Assembly: GCA_009760855.2 (NCBI GenBank)
Contig: WPIO01000001.1
Coordinates: 1,455,501 to 1,519,500, forward strand
Direction of reading: 5' to 3'
Length of the DNA: 64,000 bases
From: Cristatella mucedo
Lineage: Eukaryota; Bryozoa; Phylactolaemata; Cristatellidae
The translations under genes were made by a program, and so were the position numbers. Positions 11,738 to 23,245 of this stretch are shown here, piece after piece (the stretch's first letter is position 1; each line of letters begins with the position of its first letter). The notes beneath the pieces are model-generated. The model did not search any database, was not told where the DNA came from, and saw only the letters and a list, made by a program, of their open reading frames with translations.

Positions 11738-11900
11738 GGCATGCTGCCACTTACCATATGTGTATGCTGACCGTGTGCATGTCACCCCTAACAATGTTAA
11801 TATTGTTGCTTATTGAGCGTGCTTCATTTGCAGCAAACGCAAAGTGCCTAGAAAGAGAATGAGTTATCTAAGGGTGTTTTATAAGATGTATTATTATTGT
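11738..11900 (+). mobile_element. LINE A 3' end
   Basis: Contains the 3' untranslated block (CATGCTGCCACTTACCATA to ACCCCTAACAATG), then the tail hairpin (about 11845-11885) and a TTATTATTG end. It is severely 5'-truncated and abuts the hAT remnant. Confidence 0.85.
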
Positions 11901-13165
11901 TGGGATAGATTGAAAGAAGTACTAACAAGTAGAGTGAATCCTTTATCCGACGCACGCCGGAGTGCCTGGTCATAAGCTGTCAGAGCTAGCATATCAAAAG
12001 ACCTATAAATGCACTCTGAAACTAGAAGTGAAATCACAGTCGCTTTCAAGCATATTAAATTTCAACTTCGTGGGTCTACTGGAACGCTGGAACACTATTC
12101 TCGGCAATACAGGCCATACGTCAAAGAATTCGTGTGCCCCGTCGGCCGACTTAGAACTTGCAAATCTGCTGTCACGTTCTTTGCTCCGACATTCTGACCA
12201 ACTGAGCGCAGAGCGAAAACATGATGCTGAATTGCATTCTCCTCTCGATGCTGAAAGTAATGCTTACACCATACTCTGGATGCTGACTACTTGACGGAAG
12301 CAGCCCGAACGAATTAGAACAAAGTTGCTTTGTCTTTTGTGAGGGTTAAACTACAGAGTACAATTAGTAAGCACAGAGGAAAGCCCATGTAATTTCACTA
12401 AACGGGCAGACAGGAGAGCTTCATCGTTATAGCCTGACGGATTTTTTATTCTATTTCGGAGACAGACGTTTGTGCTGCCTCAAAAGTTCGTTTCCTCATC
12501 CCGAGGAAGCAATTGAAGTGCTTGGCAGGCATCCCTCAGTCGATCGTTATCTTAACCTCACGCTCGCGGACTCTCATGTTTCCGGATGAAGGTTCACATT
12601 TTGCTATCCATGCAAGGAGAGAGTTGGTGTAAAAGTATTGATACATACTATTACAATTAAACCACCCTATAAACAAAACTTCCATGCAGCAAAACGTTCA
12701 ACGAGGGAATATTAACTGAGAACTTAGACTGTAGGTAGAATTTCCTACGCTTTAGCTCTGTTATCATCACATCGCTGGATTGGCATCGCTTAGATGATTT
12801 CAAATTGGTTTCTGATAAAGTACATTGATCTAACAAATGGTATGTTAAAAATGTTCGAAACTCGCGCTACAACAGGCAGCCTCTAGTTTTACGCTCGCTC
12901 TACACGGATAAATTAAGTGTTCTACCTGTAACCGCAAGAGGACGTACAGGTGCCTTCATTCAGCAAGCTAGTCATTGGTCATGCACATTGGCGAACTAAA
13001 ACGTCTACGGCAGATATTCACCACCGGGCGGTCATATGCAAGCAGAGCGACGGATATGATTCCTAGTTGCAACCACGTTAACTGCAATGCCATTAACTCG
13101 GTATCATATTGCTATTTCAACGTGCACATGCCATCAGGAAGTGTACGCAAAGATTAGTTGATTTA
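11901..13165. other. Unassigned spacer
   Basis: Overlapping plus frames at 11962-12294 and 12009-12197 have no recognisable domain. I see no other feature. Confidence 0.4.
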
Positions 13166-13170
13166 ACTGC

Positions 13171-13240
13171 CTCCTTTATACGGCGGCAGAAGAGCCGTTC
13201 TAGGATCGCCCACTGCACTATTCAAGCCTACGGTCGCTCT
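13171..13240 (-). mobile_element. SINE2 remnant
   Basis: The stretch TTTATACGGCGGCAGAAGAG, followed by AGGATCGCCCACTGCA, matches the 3' body of SINE2 (see 20700-20856). It degrades into unrelated sequence beyond the place where the B box would lie. Orientation is inferred from the other copies. Confidence 0.5.
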
Positions 13241-13639
13241 CCTGAAGTGCCAGCTCCTCAACTGTAACGGCATGCAATTCGGTGCAGCTGCTCACGAAAA
13301 ATGAAAAGCAGAGACTTTAAGCTCTTGCGTAAACGTGGTAATCGTAATAGACTTAGTGTGCATTACAAGTAATTTTGTTGATTGTGCTATCGTCGTACAC
13401 ATTACGACAAAGATATAGAATTAGCAAAACCGTGATGAGGCGCAAATTTTCATCTTTAATTGGTAACAAACAGTAAAATACTTATGAGCTCTATATCTTC
13501 GGCGGCTAGGTTCTGCGTTTCAGACCGATTACTTTGAAGAAAAAAAGTAGTTTGAGCACGTGATTCTTCAACGGGCAAGGTTGTATATGTGCCTTAAATA
13601 TGGACTGATATCTGTGAAAAATTGAATTTGAAGTATATA

Positions 13640-13929
13640 ATAGTTATCCCCAACTTACGAAATAGATGGGCACAAGAGAACCTGTCGTAGGTCGAATTTT
13701 GTTAAGACGAGATAGGTATAAGATACGTTCAACTATGATATATTTTGACACTGTTATGTTTCATGTCCTTTCTTTTCCTTGCTAGGGGCTTTGTCAAATC
13801 TTCTGAACGCGCTCAAGTTAAGAAGTTTTTATTAGATACATTTTCAATTTGTGTGTGTTACTGTGGCCGAGTTAGTTAGTATGTCCGAATTTTCGTAAGT
13901 CAAACCATCGTAAGTCGGAGGTTGACTGT
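13640..13929. mobile_element. Tigger/pogo-like MITE, about 290 bases
   Basis: The two ends are imperfect inverted repeats. The left end reads TAGTTATCCCCAACTTACGA and the reverse complement of the right end reads CAGTCAACCTCCGACTTACG followed by A. This matches the style of Tigger-type terminal repeats, which begin with CAGT and insert at TA; a TA lies just outside each end. The interior has no coding potential. It would be a non-autonomous element, and the autonomous partner is not in the window. Confidence 0.5.
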
Positions 13930-14089
13930 ATACAGCAAAAGCACCCGGATTAGAATAAACGACAGTAAAAACTCTAATGATAACACGTGGGAAAATATTT
14001 CTTATTTTTCCAAAACGAAGGAAATGCCATTGGATGTCCGTAGTTTGGAATAAAGGCAGACTCAGGTTTTGACATTGGCAGCTTGGATG

Positions 14090-14356
14090 TTAATAATAAT
14101 AATAATAATACTGCACTTGATCAAGCGCCCACAGAGAACTTAATCTCTTTCTAGCCGCTTACATTTGCTGCAAAGGAAAATGCAATTGAATGGTAAGTAA
14201 AATCATGCTTGAATAACAAACAAAAAGAATAATATAGTTAGGGGTGACATGCACAGGGTCAGCATGCAAATGTTGTTAGTGGCAGCATGCACAGTGTCAG
14301 CACGCATAAGCACATGAAGGACGAATCGCTGGGACCGACTAAATGCTGTCCTAATG
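14090..14356 (-). mobile_element. LINE A 3' end, severely truncated
   Basis: AATAATAATAATAATAAT at the left, then the tail hairpin (about 14110-14160) and the conserved 3' untranslated block to about 14356. No ORF2 sequence is present. It lies downstream of, and on the same strand as, the phosphatase gene. Confidence 0.9.
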
Positions 14357-14509
14357 TTAAATGCAATATAACCAAAACAATTGCGAAGTAGCTACGGCTG
14401 ATGCATGCATATGCTGTCTGCATTTATGTTGTCAGGTCTTGGCGAAAACACATCTCCAGATGCCGATTTTTCTTGTCAATGACAGTCACTGACTTCCCTA
14501 TCCATCTGA

Positions 14510-14515
14510 TTTATT
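14510..14515 (-). promoter_or_regulatory. Possible polyadenylation signal AATAAA for the phosphatase gene
   Basis: A canonical AATAAA on the minus strand lies about 115 bases past the stop codon of the phosphatase frame. It also lies before the LINE A tail, so the transcript could end before the repeat. Confidence 0.4.
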
Positions 14516-14630
14516 TTGCAAACGAGTAGCGCGTCGTGGTAGCATGATTCTCTATCGTAACGTGATCTACGTGCTTTTTGCTTCCTGCAATACAGGGTAG
14601 GAGGCTCTGAAAGCGGCTGATTGTCTTCTG

Positions 14631-15932
14631 CTACTTCCTTGCCTGTGCATTAACCTGCCTGGAGTCATGGCAGGCTTCATGCCAGCTTCGATAGCCAAGC
14701 TCACCCAGGTTGCCGCGTTCAACAAACGTCAAGAAGTTCTCCAAAGAGCAGAGGTCTGCATCTGGCATGCGACAAAACCGAAGCTTCCGTGAGATATCAG
14801 AACCATTGAATAGCACGCGAATATAGTGCCTGTTAGCCTTTCCGTCTCGGTATTGCTCAAAAACCAACCGCGATGCGTAGGGAGGCCAGCCGGCAAGCGG
14901 TACACCTAATGCTACCATTAAAGGTGTGATGGTCACGTCGTGGCCGGAGTAGATTAGCATTGGTGGCGGAACGGCTGCTAGCCTGTCGTTACTAACGAAT
15001 GATTTAAAGCGGTTTGCAACTTCAGTGAGCATGGGATGAATTTCAATCCTACACTTTCGCTCAAATTCGCTGTTGAGTGCCAACTTGTGGCTGTAATACT
15101 GAAGATGTTGCCAAAGCAAGCTGAGGTGCTCTTCGAGGAAGCAGCTGCCGTTGTGGCACGGCAATTTGAGCTTTCGACAGGCGAACTGGGACAAAAAGTC
15201 GAAGGCAACTTCCCAAGGATATGGAACTGGCAGGCTTGAGGCGAGTAGTCGCGAGGCGTGTGCAGCAAACTCAGAGTAAGCTTTGTCCTCTCTCTCCCAA
15301 GCGAGCTTAACAGCTGCTCGTGCCGAGCGAGCAAGTTCGTCGGGATGCGGGCAAGAACATTGGCCCATGACGCTAGCCGTGCAGAACCGGGTGCTTGCGA
15401 CTCGCTCAATGTCTAACTGGAACCAGCGAAGTTGTGGATTAAGTCCGTAAAGGAACGCCAGCGAGCTCTGGTAGGTTCGTGCATACACAGTACTCTTGGC
15501 TCTGACGTGGGATAGGTTGAGCTTATCTCGGTAGGCGTTGCGAAGTTCGACACCGTTCTGCAGGTGCTGCCTCACTCCTGCCGGCGAAAGGATCTCCGGA
15601 GTGCAGAGGCTGCTGTTGGGATACGGAGGAAAGTTCCAGCTGCCTTTACGGCCGCCGTTCGCAGTCGCCGAGGCAACCATCTCGTTCATGACTTCGACGA
15701 ACGCGTTTATTAGCTTATCTGCCTTGCCCGCCGAGGAAAGTTGGCACGAGACCCTTGGCGATTCGATCTGGCCAAGCCGAGAGCCGTCCATGTGAAACCT
15801 GTCTCCATGCCGCAGTACGACTGTAACGCTTACGAGCTCAGCTCCAGCATGCACCGTACCTGGAAATGCAGGCAAGTGACACAATCTGAGAACGTCTGTG
15901 TGAGAACGAGCGTGCCTAATCCCTCTTAGCAT
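14631..15932 (-). CDS. PXYLP1: Histidine acid phosphatase, 2-phosphoxylose phosphatase (PXYLP1)-like
   Basis: An uninterrupted 433-codon frame with the two hallmarks of the histidine acid phosphatase fold: RHGDR at residues 41-45 (nucleophile His42) and the HD proton-donor pair at 331-332 in YSGHDVTITPL. Also seen are QHLQNG (122-127), an ARTYQSSLAFLYG block (151-163), several Cys in the middle domain, and N-glycosylation sites near 106, 139, 261 and 376. PXYLP1 removes the 2-phosphate from xylose in the proteoglycan linkage region and acts in the Golgi as a type II membrane protein. The family usually has an N-terminal anchor and is slightly longer. Here no hydrophobic segment precedes the phosphatase domain, so the annotated Met may not be the true start. 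Upstream the frame stays open about 27 more codons, with a possible acceptor AG near the preceding in-frame stop, so an anchor exon could lie farther right. All catalytic motifs look intact. Confidence 0.85.
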   Translation of the reverse strand: MLRGIRHARSHTDVLRLCHLPAFPGTVHAGAELVSVTVVLRHGDRFHMDGSRLGQIESPRVSCQLSSAGKADKLINAFVEVMNEMVASATANGGRKGSWNFPPYPNSSLCTPEILSPAGVRQHLQNGVELRNAYRDKLNLSHVRAKSTVYARTYQSSLAFLYGLNPQLRWFQLDIERVASTRFCTASVMGQCSCPHPDELARSARAAVKLAWEREDKAYSEFAAHASRLLASSLPVPYPWEVAFDFLSQFACRKLKLPCHNGSCFLEEHLSLLWQHLQYYSHKLALNSEFERKCRIEIHPMLTEVANRFKSFVSNDRLAAVPPPMLIYSGHDVTITPLMVALGVPLAGWPPYASRLVFEQYRDGKANRHYIRVLFNGSDISRKLRFCRMPDADLCSLENFLTFVERGNLGELGYRSWHEACHDSRQVNAQARK

Positions 15933-18900
15933 AAGGTTCAGGTGTGACGAGGCCCACGATACAGAGCTTCGTAAATATTTGATGGGATCGATGAGATATT
16001 TGCTCCTATTTCAATTCAAACTCGCGTAGCTGAGTATTAATACCTTCATTCGTAGTCTTTCTTGGATCCGGAAAATTGCAGTAATCTGTTGCAGGAGAAT
16101 ACTGAAGAGCGAAGTGAGAGTCGGTCACCGAACTAGTACCTGCCACGGGTCAGTATCACCCAACTGTCAGTCGGTCGTTCCTACTCAAATAGCTTGAAGC
16201 GAAAAGGGTGCATGCACTGACACCTACACAATGTTATTTAGCCGAGTGCTTAGAGGATTGACTTACCGCAATTCGTCTTTTAAAAGACAGACTAGACAAC
16301 CTAAACTGAAAAAAGCCACATTAGATGGAAACTTAAATTTCGGAGCCACATCACGCTTGACCTCAGGGTGTTGCTATAATCTTGCATGCTACCTCATGCG
16401 TGTTGGTTGAACATCGCCATTAAAATTATCTAGTCTGCTGAAGAACTTTCAACTCGGCAATCAATACTTAATTGGCAATTACCCCGAAGAAATAATTTCA
16501 GTTCGATCTGAAATTATCCCGAAATCTCTAGCTATTCCGTCTAGTTCTATACCGATTGAGCTATTGCTATTAATTGGCGTTCGAAATTCAGGGCAGAGTT
16601 TTAAAGCTTCAGCTGTAAATTTCCATCTCGGTACTCGAGCCGAACCACTGCTTACTAAGAGAATGAAGATGTAAGTTTACTTTTGAAAATGGATTGCCAA
16701 GACGCAATCAGTATGTCTGACTCCGTCAGAAACCAGTGAGCCTATCTGCTCTACTAAATATGTGATTCTAGGCTCGTAGGAAAACCCTCAGGAGCAATCT
16801 GCAACCCCGGCATTAAAGTCCCGTAAATTGCTGATAATGCTTTTGTGGGCCTGGGCAGCAAAGAAAATTCAAGCGGTAATTTAAAACAATGAGCTAGCGG
16901 AGACCGTGTGCCACGGGACTCAATGCCAAAAAGATCTTCAACTACGTCCAGAAACGATTCAGCTGCCCTATAATTATTGGATCGTAATTAGATAAAAATG
17001 TTAAAGTCTATAGTTCTCCTGAAACTTAAAATAAACTTCAAAAAGGTTTACTTTATTTCTTCATGTATTTTAATTGTGAAAGAGAGAAGGTAGTTGCAGT
17101 CTGTACAACTTAATTTACTCGTAGATACATCCTGAATTCGATAGCAGCATTAAGGCTGTTCGGTAAAGAATGCCACCGATTAAGAACGTGCTTCTCATTT
17201 AAAATTGAAAACCCTGAGCATGCATGTCTAAACTGATGTGAGAAGATGCTCTGTCGCTCTGTGTTAATTTATTTCAGAAAAAATTGCTACAGCCACAACT
17301 GCTGCTTGTAGCTCTGACGTACCCGGTGAAGAAGTCAAGTGGCATTAACATAAAACAACCTAGAAGGTCACTTTAAAGAGGCAAGTAAAAGATGCCAGTG
17401 GTCCTTACAGGATGCAACCGTGTGAGGGGCATGATTTCACAAGCGCTGCTGCCGCCGCGACTTCAGACAAAGCAGCAGCTACTACTCAGCCTTAGCACTA
17501 GCGTAAACTGACCCCTCTGCTCATTTCACTCCTGCACAGAGTGCCTTTCAGCTTAGTCCGCAGCTTAGGGAATGAATGAATTTACATGCAAACGCAGTAA
17601 AAGCGTGCCAGCTAGCTCTGTACACTACTTTGCATAGGAGATCTATAAATATGCAAACCTCAAAAGCCAAAGACAGGCAGGCTGCATGCATACAACTTGG
17701 AGTAGTTTTTGAGCCACGGGTCTGGTGTGTACAATGGGAGGAAAGAAGACAGCGTACTAAATTGGGTACACCGAGTTCTTAAACCAAATCAATGCTAAGT
17801 GATTCGTTCTCGCGTAATCAGCAACATCGGCAACTGGTACCTGCTCCAGGGTAGTGTAGAAGAATGATCGTTAGCACAACGACAGATGCCGCCAACACAA
17901 TAAACCTCGTGGGCGTGAAGTAGCGCATGTTCAGTGAGGAACAGCTGTAGCACCTGTAAGCAGAAGCTCCCAAAACAAGCTTTTGAGTCGTGCAGCTTAT
18001 GGTCGCAACTCATTTCCGTGCAATTCAGTGATATCACTAAGCTACCACTGAGGCTGAGCCATTACTCATAAACCACCGAAAGCACTAGAAACCGTTAAAG
18101 GTTTGGTTTCAACATAAGATTTTGGATAGGTTGTCCGATCAAGCCATTAGGCCCCACAACCACTCTGACGGTCCTTCACATTAAATTCTAGTCTGCCATG
18201 CTCCTCATAAAATCGTATCATAGCTATTACTCCAACCACAATTAATCCACCATCTAGATTTTTGCATAGTTGAATAGAACCACGGATTCTGTGTGGCCCT
18301 CTCGAAGCCACAGTTGTTCGGGCCGAGAGAAAGAACGTTAAAAGCTTAGCTAGCGAATTTCAGGCCTCAGGTCTTACAGGCTCGCAAATATGAGTCAGGG
18401 CGTAAAAAGTGGCAACCAGCATCACAGTTGTGTTGCTATATTCACACCGTGTTGCTACAGACGATCTGCTTGGTGGGCGATATGCTAGAAAAAGGCTCTA
18501 GAATTTATAACTGAATGCACCTTACAGCTTTAGCTTTTAAATACACATTTTAAAAATACTATTTATAAATATTATTAGCAAGGAATGACCACGTAGTTCA
18601 GAAACGGAAAGAAATTCCACTGAATCCATTGGGCACTACAAGTGGAACTGGGCTGATCTCTTAGCATCTATGCAGTGAGCCACTTGAGGCAACTATTTTC
18701 TAATTCACTACATGTAATCTAGAATTTATTGCCCCAAAAAATGGCAGTAAAAACTCGTGTCATTGAGCGCTTTTGCTACACATTAGCAAATTGTCTGTCG
18801 AACATGTTGTCCAATCAACCTTTTCAGCATACACTTTCCCCAAAATATTTGATGCCGGCTGGGTGTTGTGAGAGAGCTACTGCCCAAGTAATCAAGCTGT

Positions 18901-19400
18901 TATTCAAAATTCAGTACCCTTTCATATTGATGGGTCACCAAATGGACGTAGAGGTGCTCGCCACATGGGCTACAATCTCGATGGAGCAAGCGGTTATTTA
19001 TACCTGGGAGGCACCGAGCATCCGTCCAAGGTCACATATTGCATTCATGCGTTCCTGCACAGTGTTTCAAGCAGGCTAGTCTTAACTGGAACGGGGGATT
19101 CAGAAATTGGTGAAATGCAGTTTTTTCGATTGCGTATTGCAAAGCCAATCATTCCATTCGACTGGTTCAACTGGTTCGACCGGATATATGACATTGTAGG
19201 AATCTCCGTTAAACGTTTGGAAAGGCAATCATCACCCCTTCCCAGGTTAGACCACAACCAACTCAGCAGCAGTCCTCTGCTAGCTGTCAGGAGGTAGAAC
19301 GTCTACCTACCCACACACTACCTGCATAACTGAATAGTACACTCAGGCTGATGCACTGCAGTGGCTGTGAATATTCTGCCAAGTCCAGCCACTACTTACC
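15933..19400. other. Unassigned region upstream of the phosphatase gene
   Basis: This is where a promoter and 5' exon encoding a membrane anchor would be expected. I found none with confidence. Short frames at 17576-17782 and 18729-19297 show no known motif. Confidence 0.4.
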
Positions 19401-20105
19401 TGAAGAAGGACCCTACAGGGACATCTGACGATGCATATCCCCTGTAGTTATGCATCGGCTGTAGTTCACAACGCTAGCAAGGCCGGTACGAGGCTTTCAG
19501 CAGATAGTAGGTTTCAACAAGCCCGTCAGAGCAGCTTAGCAGACCAGCCAGGCGGATGGCTGCTTCGCAGGTCAGCCAGGCGGACGGCAGCTAGAATCCA
19601 CTGTGCCCTTGAAGCAGAATAGTACCGCCCCACTGTGCTCGGCAGTCAGCTGGAAGCTGCCAACCTGTCAAAGCTGGTGTATTTATGGTTGCTTCCGAGA
19701 ACACCGATCAATCAACCGACTCCTTCGCTCGCAGTGAAGGGGCCTGGTGGGGTTTGGTTTTAGGCCAGCAAAGTGCCCGCAGAGAGCCACTGTCGCCCGG
19801 GTCCTCTATTGCCCACCCATCCCTGGTTGGGCTAGGTCTCGATCTGAAACCGGATGAGGGGGTGGCAGCTACATCTCGTAGCCTTCTCTTAGTGGGGTTA
19901 GTGGTGTGGGTATCACTGGGGAACTGTGGCTTGGTAAACCGATGGGCCCAATAATTAGTTCACCACCCCAAGTGCGTTTTCGTCGAGAGTCTCCCAGCCA
20001 CTACTAGGGTTTCTGATTGCTGACATGCGAACGACATAGCTACCCAGCTACCAAGCACATACAGGGGATTGAACCAAACTTTTTGCTTGCAATCTCACAA
20101 CGCCG
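19401..20105. other. Moderately GC-rich unassigned segment
   Basis: Open frames at 19431-19622 and 19685-19954 are Arg/Ala/Gly-rich without a recognised domain. There is a small internal near-repeat (AGCAGACCAGCCAGGCGGA versus AGGTCAGCCAGGCGGACGG) around 19540-19590. Confidence 0.35.
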
Positions 20106-20112
20106 ACGGGCT

Positions 20113-21945
20113 TCTAGTTTATAATAAAAAAAAATTCACTTGATAAAGCCCCTCAAAAAACTCAATCTCTTTCTAGGTGCTTTACATTTCCAGCAAAGGG
20201 AAACGCGATTGCATGGTGAGTAATATCATGCTTGATAAAACCCATGAATAACATGGTTAGGGGTGACATACACAGGGTCAGCATGCAAATGTGGTTAGTG
20301 GCAGCATGAACAGTGTCAGCACACATAAGCACATGAAAGACGAATCACAGGGACCAATTAAAAATAGCTGTCTTAAATAAGTGTGTCTTTAAGTTCTTTT
20401 TAAATGTGGTCAAGTCAGGGGGGATCTTCTGACCCAAGTCGGGAGGGAGTCCTAGGCTTTAGGAGAATGCCTGGCCGGGGGGAGGTAGATCTGAGAGATG
20501 GGCTCGAGCCAAAGAATGAAGTGACCGAAAGTGAGCGACAAAACCTCGAAGTCGATCCGTTGCTTGACTGTTAGCCAGTGCAGGTCGGCGAGAAGTAGTG
20601 TGATGTGGCAACTGCGATACTCACGGCAGACAAACCTAGCTGCCGAGTTTTGCACCAACTGTAATCGCCTGATTGCACATGCCAGTAGGCCAGCAAGCAG
20701 TTAAACAGCCTCTTTTTGTATAGCGACAGAAGAGCCTTTACGGCTATCACCACCACTTGCAGTGGCTATAAAGGATCGCCCACTGCAGGAATCGAACCCA
20801 CGACCTCGGGACCAAGGTCGTGAAAGCAACCACCTTACCTAGTGTGCCATCACGGCTTGCATAAGCCAAAACGGGATTTCATGAATGCATGGATAAACTT
20901 AGACGTGGTATCCTTATCTAAACAAGCCCGAATTTTATCAATGTTATGATGCTGAAAGTAGGCAGACTTGGCTGTGGAGCTGATGTGGTCGTCTAACGAG
21001 AGGTCACTTTGGAACATGACATCTAGATTTTGAGCTGATTCAACTGGAGATATGCTGGCTGAGCCGATTTGAGCGTTATCATTTCAAATTTGTGAATCAC
21101 ACTGGGTTTGCCCATAGCTAGTAAGTTAGTTTTATCATTGTTTAGTTTTAGAAAATGTGCTGCCATCCATGTATGGATGTCATCAATACATGCAGCAAGT
21201 AAGTTGAGAGAATTCGAGGTGCTCGAAGGCTGGGAGGGATCAAAGCAAAGGTACAACTGAGTGTCATCCGCATAAAAGTGAAAGCCTAGATTTTGCTTGG
21301 CAATCACATCAGCAAAAGGGAGAGTATAAACCGTGAAAAGAACCGGACCTAGCACGGAGCCCTGAGGTACCCCATATTTCAGAGGTACCTCGGATGATCT
21401 TTGTCCATTCACGTCAATACTCTGGAGTCTGCCACTGAGATAAGACCTGAACCATTGCAGAGCAGTGCCAGTGATGCCCAGGCGGGATGAGAGGAGATCT
21501 AAAAGAACTTGGTGATCGATAGTATCAAAAGCTACCGAAAGATCAAGTAAAACAAGTAGAGACACTCTACCTATGTCTGCATTCTTAAGTAGGTCGTTGT
21601 ACACCCTAAGCAATGCCGAGTCTGTGGAGTGATTAGCTCTAAAGCCAGACTGGGACTTACTAGCAAGGCTTGAAGTTTCCAGATACGAGTTCAGCTGGTC
21701 TGCCACGACCCGTTCCAGCGTCTTTGATAGGAATGGTAGAAGGGAGACTGGGTGGTAGTTGCTCAAGTTCTTTTGGTTTAGTGTCGCTTTCTGGAGAAGT
21801 GGCCTGACTACAGCTTTTTTGAAAGGTGCTGGGACATGACCTGAGGCTAATGACATAATTATGATGTTAGTTATGCATGGCAGCAGCAGATCAATGCAAC
21901 GTAAGAGCAGGACAGTGGGAATAGGGTCCAGTGGAGTTTGGTATC
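20113..21945 (-). mobile_element. LINE A copy split by a SINE2 insertion
   Basis: Minus-strand copy with its tail hairpin at about 20140-20190 and ORF2 extending to about 21940. The frame 21023-21856 is the longest continuous RT in the window (277 codons). It covers SNYHPVSLLPFLSKTLERVV, LLDLSVAFDTIDHQVLLDLL, YGVPQGSVLGPVLFTVY, FHFYADDTQLYLCF (the catalytic YADD) and LKLNNDKTNLLAMG. The C-terminal part is broken, and SINE2 sits at 20700-20856 in the C-terminal domain. The 5' side ends just past the fingers, so the EEP domain is absent. It is probably among the younger copies, judged by frame retention. Confidence 0.92.
20700..20856 (-). mobile_element. tRNA-derived SINE2 inserted in LINE A
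   Basis: Read on the minus strand it starts GCCGTGATGGCACACTAGG, whose second half resembles a polymerase III A box. About 55 bases later it has GGGTTCGATTCCTGC, a perfect B box. A non-tRNA body (GTGGGCGATCCTTTATAGCC onward) runs to CGCTATACAAAAAGAGG. The flanks rejoin into contiguous LINE A sequence, showing a clean insertion. A second copy at 63368-63520 defines both ends. It lacks the LINE A tail hairpin, so a different partner must have moved it. Confidence 0.8.
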
Positions 21946-22084
21946 ATCACTCGACTCTCCTCGCGAGAACTCAAGACGGCAAGCAGGCCGACCAGGTCTG
22001 ACAAGTGGAGCCCAAGCTCTGACCAAAAATGCAATACCGTACTTAGGAAACCCACGGATGCGTTACATCTACAAGGGCCTAGCT

Positions 22085-22800
22085 GATCTCTGCATTTGTA
22101 ACATCTAGCCTCGACTTCTGCAGCTCAGTACTTGCTGGTCCAGCGGCCTCTGCAATCAGGCGCTTACAGTTGGTGAAAAACACTGCAGGAACTCCTGTCA
22201 GCAGTGAGCGTCGCAGTTGCCACAGCCCACCACTTCTTAGCAACCTGCACTGGCTTCCGATCCAGCAGCCCATTTACTTCAAGGTTATGTCATTCACTTT
22301 TAGGTCCCTCCTTTCTCTGGCTCCAGCTTAACAACCAGAACTGCTTAACACCAGGTCAGGCATCACAGCACCTGCTTTTCTGAATCCAATCGTATAGCTA
22401 CACTTCAGATGGACCCCAGATAGTTTGGAAACCATGGTTTGAAATTCCTCGGCACCCAAAGTCTGGAACTCACTTGTGACTCGCTACACGACATTCTCTG
22501 AATTGACGAAATTTAAAAAGAAGTTACAAATGCACCAATTTATCACTGCATTTAGGAAATCCTAGCGATTCGTCCTCTGTGTGTTTTTATGTCCTAATAC
22601 GGTGCAAGCTGCCACTAACCATCTTTGCATGCTGACCCAGTGCATGTCATCATTAACCCAGTTTGGCTTGTTGACACTTTGCCACTAAACATATGAGATA
22701 ATGCATCTTTTACAGCATATGTAAATGGTATAAATATATATATATATATATATTGAGTTCTCTGATGGCGCTATACAAATAAATACATTACTATCAACAT
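22085..22800 (+). mobile_element. LINE B remnant, C-terminal part and 3' tail
   Basis: Related to LINE A but diverged. The sense translation reads SLDFCSSVLAGPAASAIRRL, then LLSNLHWLPIQQP and FTFRSLLSLAPA with frameshifts. This is followed by a 3' region ending TTGAGTTCTCTGATGGCGCT and a TACATTACTATCA end. An (AT)n run (about 22734-22755) is inserted before the tail. It shares the tail hairpin's distal arm with LINE A. The copy at 52010-52600 belongs to the same group. Confidence 0.75.
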
Positions 22801-23189
22801 TATTATGATATATGGGCGCTACAAACGTACACTAGAACCTAGTTCACTTAAGGTCACTGCAATCGGCTTCGGTGCAAGCTCCGAGTTGCCTTCACAGAAA
22901 CCCCTAGTTATCAAAATCGGGGCACCTCATCAACTGGGTACTACTTAACCTTCTATCACTCCTCTCCGTGAGTAGATACTCAGAGAGCTCTACAACCTGA
23001 CCGGCAACGCGAAAACAGATCTCTAACTCCCTAAACTAGAGCTCACTCGCAGCAAAAATTTTCCGGGAACGCGAGATAGCAAAAATTGAGAGCCTCGCCA
23101 GTAATAGGTGAACTTATTACAACATTAATTGGTCGTGAGAGGTAGCCGGCCAAGAGCAAGGGCAGCCTCGGTCTTAAGAATGTAATGTG

Positions 23190-23245
23190 ATTAGAAAGAG
23201 CTTGAGTTCTCTGAGAGCTCTATGTGAAATGCATTATTGTTATTT
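23190..23245 (+). mobile_element. LINE tail fragment
   Basis: Only TTAGAAAGAGCTTGAGTTCT, then CTGAGAGCTCTATGTGAAAT and GCATTATTGTTATT, remain. This is the hairpin and terminal repeat of the A/B tail. Confidence 0.65.

Noticed and set aside
14090-14160. TTA/TAA repeats with adjoining hairpins considered as CRISPR-like arrays
   Set aside because: Each occurrence is one LINE A end. There is no spacer-repeat periodicity.
14978-15409. 143-codon minus frame within the phosphatase gene
   Set aside because: Shadow frame of the phosphatase coding sequence.
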